Notes under the pieces: generated by a model
Told to the model about the DNA's origin: nothing
Database searches by the model: none
Seen by the model: only the letters and a program-made list of their open reading frames with translations
Shown: piece by piece, positions 1 to 13,786 of the stretch
How positions within the stretch are numbered: the stretch's first letter is position 1
Layout: every line of letters begins with the position of its first letter
Source: Aptenodytes patagonicus
Taxonomy: Eukaryota; Chordata; Aves; Sphenisciformes; Spheniscidae
DNA: 64,000 bases
Assembly: GCF_965638725.1 (NCBI RefSeq)
Contig: NC_134957.1
Coordinates: 23,274,101 to 23,338,100 of the forward strand
Reading direction: 5' to 3'
Program-made: the position numbers and the translations under genes

Positions 1-600
1 CCCGTGCCATGCACGGCCCCGTCCGCCGGGCCGCCCCCGGGACCTGCCTCCCGCCGCCGTGCCCGGCTCTGCCCGGGGAGCGCTCCCCGCCGGCCCCGGG
101 ACCGGCCCGGGACCCCCGGCCCCGGCCCCGGCCCGGCGCCCGCAGAGCGCTCAGAGAGCGGCGGCGAGGGCCGCCCCGGGCCGGGCGAGGGCTGCCCCGG
201 GGGCCGGCGGCCGCCCGCGGGCAGCGGGGCGCGGGGGGCGCCCGCCGAGGCCCGGCGCGGGCCGCGCTGCTCCGCCGCCGCCGCGCATCCCCCGCAGCCC
301 CGTCCCGTCGGGGCCCGCCCGGCGCCGGCCGGTGCCCGCCGCGCCCGGGCGCTGCCCGAAAATAGCAATAATAATAACGAGAAGATTTAAAAACTCTTAT
401 TTTTTAAGAAGGTCCCAGGCCTGGATGCGAGCGGGAGCCCGGAGGGAAACTTTCTGCAGCCGGTGCGGCGAGGAGCCGTCCGGCCCCCCCCCGCCCCGCC
501 GCCGGCAGCCTGCGCGGCACCGCCCGCCGCCCCGGCCGCCCTGCGCTCCGCGGGCGCAGCGCGGGGGAGGCTCCGGGTCCGCTGGCAGCTCCCCGGGGTG
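1..600. promoter_or_regulatory. CpG island, cut by left edge of window
   Basis: The first 360 bases are almost pure G and C with very many CpG dinucleotides, and 430-600 is similar. Between them (about 360-415) sits a sharply AT-rich core with several TTTAAA/TAATAA-like words. This is how a vertebrate CpG-island promoter or first exon looks. Open frames on both strands here follow from base composition and match no protein I know. In human the next gene to the left of AMER1 is ARHGEF9, on the same strand and with its 5' end facing AMER1, so this could be its promoter in a compact bird genome. That identity is a guess from gene order; I could not find a recognisable ARHGEF9 coding exon. Confidence 0.6.
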
Positions 601-1654
601 ACGGGGACTGCGTCCGGGTGGCGATGCCCAGAGGGTGAATTGGGGGGGGGGGGAGATGCTCTTTGGGGGGATGCTGACTCCGCTCACCACAGCCCACGGG
701 GGTTGTGTCCCCCCCCACGCGATAAGAACAATCAGAGGAAGCGTGGCCACCTCTGCTCCCGCCACCGGCGCGGTGGGGCCGCCGGGGTTACAGCCCCATC
801 CTGCTCCGCAGCAGCCCCCTGGCACCCACCGGCCCTCCTGCATGGGGAAACTGAGGCACGGGAACTTGGCATGGAGGACCCGCTGGGTGCAGCAGGCCTG
901 GGCACAAGCCTGGCCACGGCACTGCCATACAAAAGGTGCCTGGCCACCTCCGGCCTCTTCTGCAGGGGCTCAAGGGTCCCCAAGCCCCATGTGGGCCAAC
1001 GCCCCAGCTTTGCAGGTGCCGATGGCAAAAAGACACTTCACCTCAGGCACAAGTCAGACCACCAAACACCAGGCTTCACCACAGCTTCCCCACCGCTATT
1101 GAACAGCCGGTATGGTGAGATTTAAAAGACTACGTCAATTTTATCCAGGCTCCGTATTCCTGAATGGGGGTGCCATCATGGGCTGGGCTCACAGTTAACT
1201 CCTATTCCAGCTTCTTTTCTCTCCCTCCCTGGGAGGAAGACCACCTCTTTCTCCACCTTCCTCCTCCCGCATGGAGAGACGACCTTTTACACAGCCGCAA
1301 ACCCACCTGGGCAAAACCAGATCATTTGGGTTTGGCCAGCTGCTTCAAACTACTCATTTGACAACCCACAGGCACCTGGTGAAACAGCACTCGGCTTTAC
1401 CAGCCCGTTCCCCAACCCCGACACGACACAAGTAGAAACTTGGCTTCCTATTTCCACCCCAGAAAAACAACTCTGGAGAAAAATTAACTTCCAGGCAGCA
1501 CTGCCTGAAAGCTTATAATGACGAGGCAGGGCTCTCCCCCCCAGGCACACATCCCCACCAGCTCTCTGCAGAGCCCCTGCAAACCCAACCATGCTTTCCA
1601 TCAGCGCCCGGTCTGGAAGTGTTCCTGCACAGATAAATAGGAGATCACACAAAT
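601..1654. other. Intergenic, no gene recognised
   Basis: GC-rich flank of the CpG island with short G and C runs (for example around 638-652). Open frames on both strands have no recognisable domain and no consistent splice context. Nothing else supportable is seen. Confidence 0.5.
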
Positions 1655-1930
1655 AAAAGAATGCTTTTATTTCAAGAAACAGCCTTTATAACATTAAAAA
1701 TATTGGAAGGAAATCAAAACATTATTTAGGCAAGGCTTAGTGGATTTAATTGCTGCTTTTCCATCGCATGTAATTGATGTTTTAAGTTATATTGATAGTG
1801 TTTCCCATGGAGAGGCAGGTGTGTGCTACAGAAAGAGGGTGTTATTAATAGGATAACCACAATTAAGTGTAATTGGGATCATCATATCAATCACTCCACG
1901 GAGCAGCACAAGCTCGGAGTTTTCCACCTG
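1655..1930. promoter_or_regulatory. AT-rich islet with homeodomain-type motifs (candidate conserved enhancer)
   Basis: Base composition drops abruptly to AT-rich inside a GC-rich region. The stretch carries several homeodomain-type cores close together: TTTAATTG near 1745, TAATTGAT at 1771-1778, ATTAATA near 1843, TTAAGTG at 1863-1869 directly followed by TAATTGG, and ATCAATCA at about 1886. No open frame of note crosses it. This is the look of a conserved non-coding element, but conservation itself cannot be seen from one sequence. Confidence 0.3.
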
Positions 1931-4900
1931 GTTTTCTGATTGTTTTGGTGATGCATCGAATTGCAAATGCCTTCTTTGGCTTTGGGCACAGGCAGCAAAA
2001 AGCCCCTTAACTTTTTACGCCATCAACCCATTCGTGGAGAGTTAACCCGAGGGCCAAAAATCCACCCCAGTTGCCCCAGTGCTTCTCCAAACATTCATAT
2101 CCATCCCTACCTGGCTTGGGGTAGAGCTGAGATGCCTCCGTGCCACAGAGCTCGTGCAGTCTGGTGGGTTATTTTATTTTTTACTGCAGAGATTTATCAA
2201 TATACCTGCGAGCAGGATGGATCTGCCAGGAAAAAAGATCAGTAGGCAAAACCGTGGCCGCCCTTGTAGTCTCAGAGAGGTGGAGAACAACACCTTTTCC
2301 ATAGGAAGAGCAAGATTTCGAGAGCGTTTGTTAAGCTACAGGGGAGGACAAGAGATGGGTGGCTCTCGGTGGCCTGGGAAGATGCTGCGGTGGGTACGAG
2401 AGGCAATATCTTGCAGCAGGCATCCTGCTACCCTTCAGTCCTGATCTGCAAAGTCGCACCAATACTGCAACAGGGAGCAAGGCCCTTGTGCGAAGCCATC
2501 CCCACGGGCCGTCCATCGCTGCGGTACCTCTGTCCCCCTTGCCTCAGTATCGCCGGCACTGTCCCTGCCGCACCCCAAAACGGGCTAGGCCTGGGTAGCT
2601 CGTGGTCCTGCCACGCCGCGGTTCCCGTCAGGGGATTTAAGCTCACACTTAAGTGCGCAGTGTAACCCAGAGCCATTGCAGCCAGCGGTATTTGGCTGCA
2701 TCACCGGCAGCTTGCGCTGCTGGCAGCACTTGCTTCCAGAGTGCCACCGCACCGGGCAAGGACCATGTTGCCTTTCTGCTCCAACAAGAAGGAGATGGGT
2801 CATCCCCGACGTTTGACGGAGCAAACAGCATCGCGGCACGGCGGCGTTTGAGGCTGTTTTCATCTTGCTGGCAGCTGATGTTTCTCCCAAGGAAAAGCTC
2901 AGCCCTGCTGGTGCCACACGCAGGGATCACATCCAGCCCCCTCCCCGTGCCGTAAACACCCCGCACAAAGGGAAACACCCACGGGCAGCCCCGGCGCACG
3001 CAGCACTGCCTGTCTTGGGTGGTCAGACACATGGGGCTGGCTGTGAAAACGAGGGCTCTTCTCCAGACTGCATTTTCTATTTGCACTTGGAGCGTTAAGC
3101 CACGATGTCTCCTGTTCTCCTGTTTGCGGGAAGCAGCTAAAAGCTCACTTTTCCAGAAAAGAAAGGTGAAAGCCTGAGGAAATCATACAGCTTCATAAGC
3201 TGGGCTTGAAGAAAACCTTCAGATGCATTTAAAAAAAAAAAAAATCACAATAACCACAAAATCCAGGGGCAGCAACGCTGATGTGCCTGTACATGCATCT
3301 CCCAGGGACAAGGGTTAACACCTCACAACTCTCAGCCCTTTTTCCCCCCAAAACCCAGCTTTTAAAATGTGTAAGCCCTTAAATCTTAACAAACAGCCCA
3401 CCAGACAGGGCTTTTTCTTCCCTCTGCTAAATCAGCACCTCCCAACAGCCACTTTAGCTAGCCAAAGGTGCATTACATAAAATAATTAGTTTCCCCTCTT
3501 TCCCCTCCCTCCCAACAATATTACTTCCATTTTCTTCAGCTAATGCAGATTGCAGGCCAAAAATCACCGAGCACCGGAGCAGGCCCTGAATTTGTGACTG
3601 ATCAGAAACACCTCGTGCACTTACCTGCTGTATAGCAAGTGCTCCAGACCTCCTCAGCTGCTTCTGTAGAGATGACCATGCTGCAAGAAAACCAGTAAAC
3701 TATGAACTATTGAATGACCCATAGAGAACATGGGGCCACTTCTACTTTCCCTAAAGATACCAGGATTTTTTTTTAATTTTTTTTTTCCTATGGACTAGAA
3801 TGAAATCTAGACCAGGGCCACGCATCACCAGCTGACCAACAGCGGTTACTAAGACAGCGTGGTTCTGCCCTGTCTTCAGCACGGTATATAGCTCTGGCCC
3901 TTTCTGACCTACTGACTTCTCAAACTGGATTTTGGTGTTTGATGGTCAGTAGTGTCATCACAGAGCCCTGAGCAGTGGTGGTCCCAGGAGGTTGGTTGCA
4001 TGCCCACAAGAGAAGAAACCTGTAACTGTACGGACACAGCAGCTGTTTCACCACCCATCCTTCCAGAGATATCCTCAGCATCCCAGCATCTCCCTACCTT
4101 GCCTAGGGGTGAGGAGGCCAAGCCACACCACCTCTCCAGCACCCCAGGGCCATCACCCTAGCAGCTCTAGGCTCCCCTTTACAAAGGCCCCCCAAAAAAC
4201 CCCTTTCACCCAGCACAGAAACACCATCACTGCTCATCCCCAAGTCAGAGCTGCCATCTTTTACCTCCTTCTGGGCCTCATTAATATCCCTTCCTCTAAT
4301 CAGGCACAGGAGCAGCCTAGCAGCAATTTCTTCCAGCTCAGGTGCAGGAGGAGACCTTCACTGCCCCTGTTAACTAAGGGGAACAGCACCAATTCACACA
4401 CCTGAGCAAGGTTTGCAGGATCAGACCTTAGGAGCACACGCTCCCTCGAGGAGCACCCTGTCCGCTGCCACGGTGGTACTTCTTTTTTTGCATGAACCGC
4501 AGTTGCTGAGCTCCGGGCAGCCCCTGGCCGTGCTCCCTGCTGGCTCCTGCTCCCCGGTGTTGCTTGGAGGCAGAAGGAGCAGAACCATAACTGGGTTCAT
4601 TTGAGTAGAAACCTAAAACTCGCAGAAAACACTGAGGATACTAAAATCAGCAGAAAGACCTTAAATCCTGCTTACACCGGGGAAATTCCCGGGTACTTAC
4701 TTCCAGTGCTCTGCAGAGAACTAAATGACTGAAATTGCAGGCAGGGTCACGGTGAAGATGGGCGATTCTTGTCTCAAATAGGAGATGATGGAGCCCAGGC
4801 GAGAAATAAATGACAGGAGCGAATGGATTTTCCTTTGAATATTACCTTAGGCCTATCAACGGATTAACAAACTTAAGGGACCGCAAGGACCGATGAAGGT

Positions 4901-7900
4901 GAAGGCAAACCCAGAAAATGCTGAGCTGCCTTATTGATTTCTTTATCAGGGTCTAGCAAAATTGGCAGCTTAAGGCAGCTCAGCTGGGGCCGTAGGCGAT
5001 GTGGCAGCCTCCCCTGTCGCCATCCCTTCCCTCCCTCCTCACCTCTCTCCCAGCAGATGCCTCGCTTCAAATACTGTCAAGGACGTAACTGCCCTGGTGC
5101 CACCTAAACACGACTCCTTCGATACCCCTGAAGTGAGAAAAAAAAACAAAACAAAAGCGATAAGGAATTAACAACTTCTTGGAAACCCAAACAAAGTTTC
5201 CGTAGCGATGCAGGCATCAGAAATTGTGCTTCTATAATTAAGACATCCCAACTGCTTCCTGCTGGGATGCCTATAGGGACCTCAGCCCTATAGCAATGCA
5301 AAAGCAGCTCAGGAACCGCTGCAGCTGCCTTGTAAAGGAGACCTCAAATGTCCGCAGGGGTTCAGATTTATAGCTGGGTCTTACGGACTGGGTTAGTTGG
5401 GAACGGGTTGCGAAAGCTCCTGTTTGAAAAGAAATGGGTCATATCAGCAGTCTCTTCTAGTAGATGCCCAGTGGAGGGATGCCCAGTCACCGTGGTGTTA
5501 CCCCATCCCATAACCTAAAGTCCTTTCCGCTCTCCGTAGCCAACCTGCTATCGTTCTCATACTTCTTCATCATGATGTGTGCACTGAAATCAATGAAAAC
5601 ACGAGATCAGAATCATAGGTCCTCATTTTTTAATTCAGACACCTTGACCAGGTGTTACAGGCGCCTTCCCCCCTCCCAGAAGGGTTAAGTGCTTCCACAC
5701 TTCTAATTTATTCCTTATCTTTTATCTTTATAAAGATAAAACCAGCAGCCTCTGGTTGGTTGTCTCCTTTCATTTTCTATTACATTTAGTTCAAATAGTT
5801 CCAGCTGAGACAGGATGCCTGGCCCCGTCATCCTTCCACCAAAGCTGGGCATCAAATTAGACTGCTCACAGGCAGGGGATGGCTTGCAGTTTTGGCTGGA
5901 TAGCACCTTGTGCCACGTACTGACCCAGGACGGGGAATCCCAGGCACTGCCCAACTACCCAAAACACACCCCTGAGCCCCCCCGCCACGGCACGCGGGGC
6001 TGCTCGGCCGTGCCAGCTTCTCCTCCGCTCTCTTTTCCCTAATCCGCTGAACTGCAGCCGGGTATACCCACCTGTTTGTCTGGGGGGAGAAACACCCAAC
6101 TACACTTGGGAGTCAAATCCAAATACAGAGCCTCCTAAGAACAGGCAACTTCCCCACCCTGTCGTTTTTCTGGTGCTCCCTCTGGCTTCCAGGTTAGACC
6201 TGACGTGGGGTCGGGCAAACACCCGTAACAAGGCACGGGGAGGATTAAACTCATGTGACCTTGGTTTGCGGTCTCAAAGGAGACAGGCACCGGGTGGCTT
6301 AGTCCAACACCCAATTTTATAGCCTACAATTAATTATGTAAGTGACCTGTAGGCCAGGTGAGATGGCCCTGATGAGCTCGGGGGCATGGATGGGGACAGC
6401 TTCCACTTAGCCACCATGATGCTGAGTTAAGGATGGTGGGCTGGAAGATACAGCCTGGTGCCCATCAGCAGCGTTTATTCTACCTTTTAAATAAAGCACA
6501 GCCCTGCGGCTTCGGCCACACCAGAGTGTGGTGCAGGGAATGAATGCCCTCACCCTGGAGTTAGCACCCCGTTGCCAGAGGGTTTGGTTTTCTTTCAGGT
6601 TCCAGCTACACATTCAAGATAAGGCAGTCCACCTAGAGCAGGAGATCAGAGACTTTTTTTTTCCCCCTGTTTAAGGTTTTAATGGCTGGAGGATGGGGCT
6701 GAGAAATGTTCTGCTCTTGAGCACATCACCAAACCACACTCATTAACTCCTGATTCGCGCTATAATGAGGGTTCCTTTGTGCTCCTTGTCTCCCCTTCAC
6801 CAACCCAAGCAACGTGCTGGGTTTATTCGCGGGTGACTCCTATTCTTGCCCTGGGCCTTGCTTATTCCTCATCTGCAAGTGTAATTTTTTAGGGAGGGGA
6901 AAGAGAGCCTAGGAGTATGTTCCTGGACCAACACAGGAGCCCTCACAGCATTGCCCACACCCCAAGAGCCCGGGGGTGGCAAACCGCAGCGGGAAACAAA
7001 TTAAGGATGGGAAACCTGGAGGAAAGGATGAAATCCCCAAGGCGAGAGCTGAGCACGGGGCACATCACCGGAGTGGCTCCGCTTCTGCAGGAGCTCAGAT
7101 GGTTTTCACAAATTCTTCCCTGCTGCAATCCCCAGCTGATTCTCCATAACTCAGCAGAAAGTTTGCAAGACGTATTTCTTGCCGTCTCCACTCCACTGGC
7201 TGGTGCTTCACGGGGAAGGTCTCGCTGTCTTGCAACACCACTGATTTGCTGCTCCGTTTGTAGAGGTTTGTATATACGGTGCTTGCTCGAGCATCTGCCA
7301 TACGGGTCTCCTTGCACCCCCGTTTCTGCCCCCTTCAGAGCATGGCGTAGACTTCAGCTCCGTAGTTACAGCTCTGCCCTGCAGCAGGCTCGGCTCCACC
7401 CAGGAACATGTTAAGGAGGATCTTGTCTTAACAAGAAACCAACTGGCAGAGGGGCAAACAACAAACAACAACAAGAGTTAGCACATACCCCAGCCACTGC
7501 TGCTCAGCACCCCAAAGCCACCCCACGGAGACGGTGCCGTTTCTCTCGCCCTCTCACAAAGGCAGGCGGGCACTTTTGACAGCAGCCCGTGATGTGCACC
7601 GTGGCAGGGTCTGGGATTTGCAGGCGAAGCTGCTCTTTGCTGAGCTCAAGCATTGCACTTGGGGTCAGAGCCAAGGCTCCTGCCCCGAGCCCCCGGGAAA
7701 GCATCCCCACCAGCAGCCTCCCCGGCTAGCAGCGGCCATGGGGCCACCTGGAGAATGGCAGGATTGCTCAGAAATAACGCAGACGAGGTGGGAAAGGGAG
7801 GCTGGGGGTTTTTTGCGGTTGCACGCGAGGACTACGCGTGCCCGAAGTGGGCAGAGCAGGGCAGAGCCTGTGCACTGCCTGCCCTCGGCAGCTGCAGGAA

Positions 7901-10407
7901 GGGACTTGCTGGCAGAGCTGCGGCATGGGAAGCGTGGCTGGGCTGAGTCACGCTGTCTCGCCCCGGCCCCGCAGAGCCCGTCCTCTGCGCACGAGCTGGT
8001 TTTCCAGTCTCCAGCTACTGCAGAGCTCTCACACGGGACTGGCAAGGAGCAACGCTGCCCCAAAATCCACAAGTAAAGGTGCCCTTTCTGCCCTTCACCC
8101 CGAAGGAACAGCCCCCTAAACCCCTCTCCCTCCTTCTAAGCAGCTCAGACATGCCTTAACAGTCCTCTGCTCTCTGCTTGCCATCCCCAGAATCCCTATT
8201 CTTCAACACTTTTCCCCAAACTGGGCTCTCCCAGAGCTACCATCCAGCCCCTGAGCCCAGCCGCAGCCTGGGCTGAGCGAGGGGAGCAGGGAGCAACAGG
8301 CAGGCCCCCGAGCACCAAGTGGGAAAACAAGGAAACATTTCCACGTATTAACTTCATTTCCTTCATTTCCTCCAGCCCGGCAGCCTCGCTGGTGGGTTTT
8401 ATTAATAGCACACCACAGCTGAGTGCCGCGGACGGGGCTGGCCCAGGCTCCAGCCTCCCAGTGCCTGCCCTGACGGTCACTGCTCCCAGCACCCCTCCGT
8501 GCCCAGGAGGGGACGATGCCGGTGGGATCCACTCGCTAAACATGCACAAAAACCACGTCCCTTGCAGCTGCACTGCAAATACCTCGCAGGAAAATAGCGT
8601 TGAGGAAAGATCTGGGAAACACCCGTTTTTGCTGCTTCCCCAACTTGGGATGCGGGAAACCACATTTCTCACATCAAACCTACTGCAGTCTCATTATTTT
8701 TCTGTTTGTGGAGGAGGAAACTATGGTCTCCTGCGTTTGCAAAGCAAATGCTGCTGGGACCCAGTGCAGCAGAAGGAGCAGAGGGGAGGCAACCAAAGGC
8801 AAGGCTGCTGCCCAAGCCGGGAGCGTGCCCCAGCAGCACCCACGAAAGCAGAATCCCGATAGCTCCATCACCCACAGAACAGACACAAGCATTTGCAGGT
8901 TTCTTAAAGCACGTTACTTTCTTTTAACTCCAGAGGCAGTCTTTTGAGCGAGGAGTGGACAAGATAGAACAAAGCTGGATGCTTGCAAGTCAGGCAGGGA
9001 GGCTTTGGGTCCCATCTGACAGGTGCTTTGCACCAGCAGCGCCTTTGGGATGGATCCGCTTTGATGTGGATCCACTTTGATGTGCTGCCCAGGATGTACC
9101 GGCAAAGGGAGGGGGGACCCCCCGGGACCCCTTGACGACATAGCTGGGACCAAAAGCCCCATTTCCCCACCAGCTCCTGGCCAAACGGCCTTGTTGTCTG
9201 TCCTTTGCTGTTCCTATGCGATGGCCTGCGAGGAGACATTTCTTCAGCAACATCCTCCTCCCACTCCCGACGCTCAGCCCACAGCCACGCGCCTCTAGCG
9301 AGGGGGAAGCCATTTGTGAGACCACCACCCTCAACCACGCTGGGGATTAGAGCTGAAACCAGGAGGGAGAGCCCGAGCAGGCAGGGGGGAGCCGGGCAGG
9401 AACCTCCGGGTCTCTCCCCGGGGGGAGAAGCGATGCTCTTGCCCCAGCCCGTCTCCCCGCATCATGGGGGTGCCAAGCCATTAACCCAGTTAAGCAGCTC
9501 TGCTTGAACCAGTCCCAACATGCACGTTGGAGATGGGCACGATCTCCAAACACAGGAGCCAGGAGCAGCCCTGGGGAGATTTCTGCAGCGTGACTCACGC
9601 TCGCCTGGCCCCAGAGCAGCTCAGGGACTCAGGCAGAGCCACCGGCAGCCCGGAGGGGATGGAGCCCACCAGAGCTCCCAGCCAGCCCTTGCCACCGGGA
9701 TGGCTCCTGCTCGGCAACAGTCACACCGGTGGGCTTGAGACAAGGGCACAGCCAAACTTGAGCGAAGCTGCAGAAGAGGTGGAAAACAGAGGAGTGCTGG
9801 CAGAGACCCTTTTCATCTCCAGATCCTCCAGAAATAACTTGCAAGGACCCGTCTCCTTGGTAGGCTCTGCAGTATTGGTGCTTCAGCAGGGACAAGTGAA
9901 TGAGCACAAGTGGAGGAGAATCAAGGGCCCCAGCACCTGGGCAAAATACTGCAGTTGATTTTAAGCCTGGAAAAAATTTTATTTATCCAGCCTGCCCTGA
10001 GTCCCCTGGGCCATGGAGTTTCACCTGCTGACAGCTACTGACCTGGAGATGCTGCTGGAGGGAAAACCCACATTGGAGAAAACACCTAATTTGAAACGAA
10101 AGCCTTCAGAGTGATAGAGAGTTTGCCACCTGCCTTGCAAAGTTCCCCCAGATGCCAGATACCCTCTGAAAATCCTGGACCTCATGTTTTGTGGGAGGTT
10201 ACCGACCTGCAGCTTCCAGCTCTGGCTCTCCCCGGAGCATGCTTTTGAACATGGGAGGATCCCAAACCCAACCGTTCTGACCCCAGCGCTGACTCCACCA
10301 CCTCATCTACATCGTATATGGTGCTGGCCTCCTCTGACACTGCGTCCCCACTCGTTTCTACAAACCGACATTTAATGGTTGAATACAACCACAGCGGCAG
10401 CATGACA
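1931..10407. other. Intergenic, no gene recognised
   Basis: Mixed-composition DNA. Features seen are only short A/T runs (3231-3244, 3770-3787) and a 19-base near-duplication around a GGATCC word at 9051-9080. Open frames are short, overlap on both strands, and show no domain, signal peptide or splice pattern that I recognise. Confidence 0.5.
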
Positions 10408-10430
10408 CCCCCCCCCCCCCCCCCCCCCCC
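10408..10430 (+). repeat. C homopolymer, 23 bases
   Basis: An uninterrupted run of 23 C on the plus strand. Runs this long are hard to sequence, so the length should be treated as approximate. It is one of three G/C homopolymers over 20 bases in this window. Confidence 0.9.
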
Positions 10431-13400
10431 AGCCAGACCTTGGAAGCGTTTTCTGGAGACCTGCCAGCTCCTCCTGGGATGTGAAGACGGAGCTGGTGTT
10501 CCCCGGGGAAGGCTTGTTAAGGAAGCAAACTGCTGAGCTGCCGCCTGGGACCATCCGGGGCAGCTGGAGGAGGCGGACAGGAGCAACTTCACCCGGCACT
10601 GCTGACCCGAAATGCTGACGCAGTGTCATGGCGGGATGGTTTCTGCCGTCCCATCCCGCCAGCTCCTCTCTCGAACCCCAGCCAGAGGGGACATCCAGCA
10701 CCGCCAGTGCGCAGCTTTGGTGACTAACGTGCTCCGGCCACTGTGGCACAAATAACACCCTCGGAAATGTCGGCTTCATGATTCACCGTTTTGGTGTAGT
10801 GTAACTTCTAATAGTAAATAGGGAGGATGTATTTGTCCAGTTACACACTTCTGTAAATAAACCCCCGTGTGTCGTCCCCCCACCTGCATACCTTAGGGTG
10901 TATTTTGAGCCAGTCAAAAGCCCTTGTTCCTGACTGTTCATAACGGAGCTTTCAATATCGAAGCTGATCAGTCTTTTCAAACACCTTGCTCCAGTGCTCG
11001 CCCAGCCGTGCCTTACCCCGACAGCCTTTCAAAGCCACCGCTGCTATCCCTTGCTGTTCAGACCGACGTTTGGTTTTGCCCTGGCTTCAGGCACCTGAGC
11101 AAAACTACCACCAATAATGTAAAAGCATGTGTGCACAAGTGCATTTTGCACCAGCAAAAGGAAAAAAAAAAAAGCTTTGTATCCTTGGCATAGGAGGTGC
11201 AGGCAGGGTTGACCCCAGCGGGCTGTTTGCAGCCCTTGCAAGCAGCTCCCATGGGCGCTGTGCTCCTGGCTGGGACGGCACAGGCAGGGAGATGACATTA
11301 TGCATCATTAGCGGCACCATTGCCCTCCTGATCACCCGTTGGGAAAAGATTTTAGAAGAGAGGGGCTGGAGAAAGTCAAGGTGTGGAGAGCCAGCCTTGC
11401 AACTAGAGAAAGACACGCAGAGCTGCGTAGCTGTCCCGGCAAAGGCTAAGACGTACCTTGGTTGCAGGCAAGTACTTATGCGGGGAGAGTAGCCAGCGAA
11501 AGATCCTGCAGGAGAAGTGCTCCAGGGCTGTTAGTCCTTGCCCTGGAAAACCAGGACTTGAATTCGTGGTCGCAGTAAAATGGCGTTACAGCTCCCAGGG
11601 CTGGCTCGGGGCGAGAGCGCTGCCCTCCTCCCCAGTCAGCCGGAGACCATCGTAGCCCAAAACCAGCCGGCTGTTGGCTCTGAAAAGCTGCATATGTAAC
11701 CAGGCAAGTCATACGCAATGATATCAGTCTCACTTCAAACATTATTAAGCATTAATTCTGGGGCCAAAAGCTGGTGATTTATTTGTCAGGCTGTGTCAGT
11801 TTACCTGTCTCACCGCAGAAGCACTCAGCCAGCTCCGTTTCCTACAGGCTCCTGCTCAGCTGCCAAATCCATTGCCTCTGATAAAATCGCTATTATTTGC
11901 TTTCTAAAAAAATTTAAACAATCCTTCCATACACCTGGTTGCACCAGCAATCGGGACACGCTCCTTTCTGGGGGAGGTTGGGCGATGCCCAGAGCGGCTG
12001 CCGCAGACCAGCATCCCTGCGTATCCGCACAGCACCAACAAAGTTGGCTCAGCCCTGTGTGAGAAACGGCTCTGCCAGCGGTTGCGGCAAAACCAGAAGC
12101 AGCTTCGGTGATTTCAACCAGAAAAAATTCCCTGCCGATTCCTCTGTGGAGAAGAAGCTACTGCTTTGCGCAAGCTCTTCTGGGGTGGGCTGCCAAGTGT
12201 GCAACGCTGTGGCCATGGTACAGATGCTGAGGTCACTTTATCCCAGGTTTGAAGCCAGTCCCAAAAAATGCCTGTTCATGGCCAGTTTTGCCTCCGTTAC
12301 ATGGTGCCTTGGTCACCACAGCTCTCCTACTTTGAGGAGCTAAACGTCTCTCCTAGATCCAGATGCCAGCATCTCTCCTAGATGCTAGAAAATTGTAGGA
12401 CTGGTTTTGTTCTGTTTAATGGAAAAATAGAGGTGAGCCTCCCCCAGACGAGCCTGAGCTAACAAATCTACCGGATCCTCTCATTCTGGGGGTCTCATTG
12501 CATCCCCCTTTCCTCCTTGGCACAGGTCTCTCATTAGCCTCAAATCCTCCAAAACAAGGAGCTGAGGATGCTGTGCGGCAACCGAAAATATTCCTGGGGG
12601 GGTGTGGGGTGTGTGTGTGTCAATATTATAAGAGGATTCAAGAAGAGGGAAAAAGGCCCTAAATAAGGCCTGACAGTTGACATGTCGCAATAAAACACCA
12701 AAGTGCACAGTGCCCGAACCCGCCCTGCTCACTAATGCTTCGTTACTCACCGCTCATCACCAAAGGGAGATCACCTGCAGACCAGCAGCTTGCTCCAGCA
12801 TTAAGAAGCACCCGAGCTCATGCTGCTTTGGGTCAATATTGGGGGGATTTTCTAAAACAGAGCACAGCAAAATGGAACAACCATGTTGCCGAAGGGGACT
12901 CCGAGCTGCGATGGGTGGCAGCCTGGAGAAGCCGTGCTGTGCCACCCTCCACGAGGCACCCGAGCGAGCAGCCAGCGAGCAAAAATAACATGCTGTGAGG
13001 CCAGCAGAGACATTTCAGGTGTAGAATAGGAGCAGCTAGACCTGGCTTCGCTCCGGGCACTCGAACCTCAGTGCTTCCCCACAGCCAGTAGTGTCAAGCT
13101 AATGAACAATCTATAGGCATGCACCAGGGAGTTTTCCTTTTTAGACTGGTTCATGGGGGTTTTTTGGAAGAAACAATAGCAGAAAACAGCACTCCTCCCT
13201 CCCTGGGTCTGGCTCTGTTCCAGATTTCACTTTTTTTTCCCCTAGTTTCACACCAAGAGGCACTTTATTATTGCAAACAAATGATTTAGCCAAAAAGGAA
13301 TAGGAGCCTGTAGAAGGTGACAGCACACCCTTGACATGATGTTAATATGCACATGGAATTTAACTTCCCCACGTTGCAAAAAAGCACAGGGAAAATTGTA

Positions 13401-13762
13401 GCAGAGCGCGGCGGGGAGGTGGGAGATCAGATCAAACAGAGCAAACCTCCCGATCAAAGCCAACACGACTTTGTGTGTCGCCGTTCAACAGCAACGACCC
13501 GGGGCGGAGGAGGAAGGTCCTCAGACATGCTGGAAACACACGCGGGCACCGACATGTGAGTTCCTGCCTACTCTCAGCGGGCCTTGTGCGAGAAAGCGCC
13601 ATTTCTTCCCACCGCCGAGCCCTCTGCACGGACATGCAGGCAGGATTCGCCCGGGGAGGAAGGCAGGGCGCAGCGCCCGGCAGGGCTGGAAAGGCATCTA
13701 CCACGGCTCACAGGAGGAGGTGTTGTTACAAAGCCCCGTTGTGCTGGGTGGGGTATTCCCGA
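10431..13762. other. Intergenic, no gene recognised
   Basis: No supportable gene. Contains a short GT-rich run at 12601-12622 and an A run at 11161-11173. A small AT-rich islet near 11700-11760 carries two ATTA words and no frame of interest. Confidence 0.5.
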
Positions 13763-13786
13763 GGGGGGGGGGGGGGGGGGGGGGGG
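13763..13786 (+). repeat. G homopolymer, 24 bases
   Basis: An uninterrupted run of 24 G. Several overlapping open frames reading glycine or proline runs here are produced by the run itself. Confidence 0.9.
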
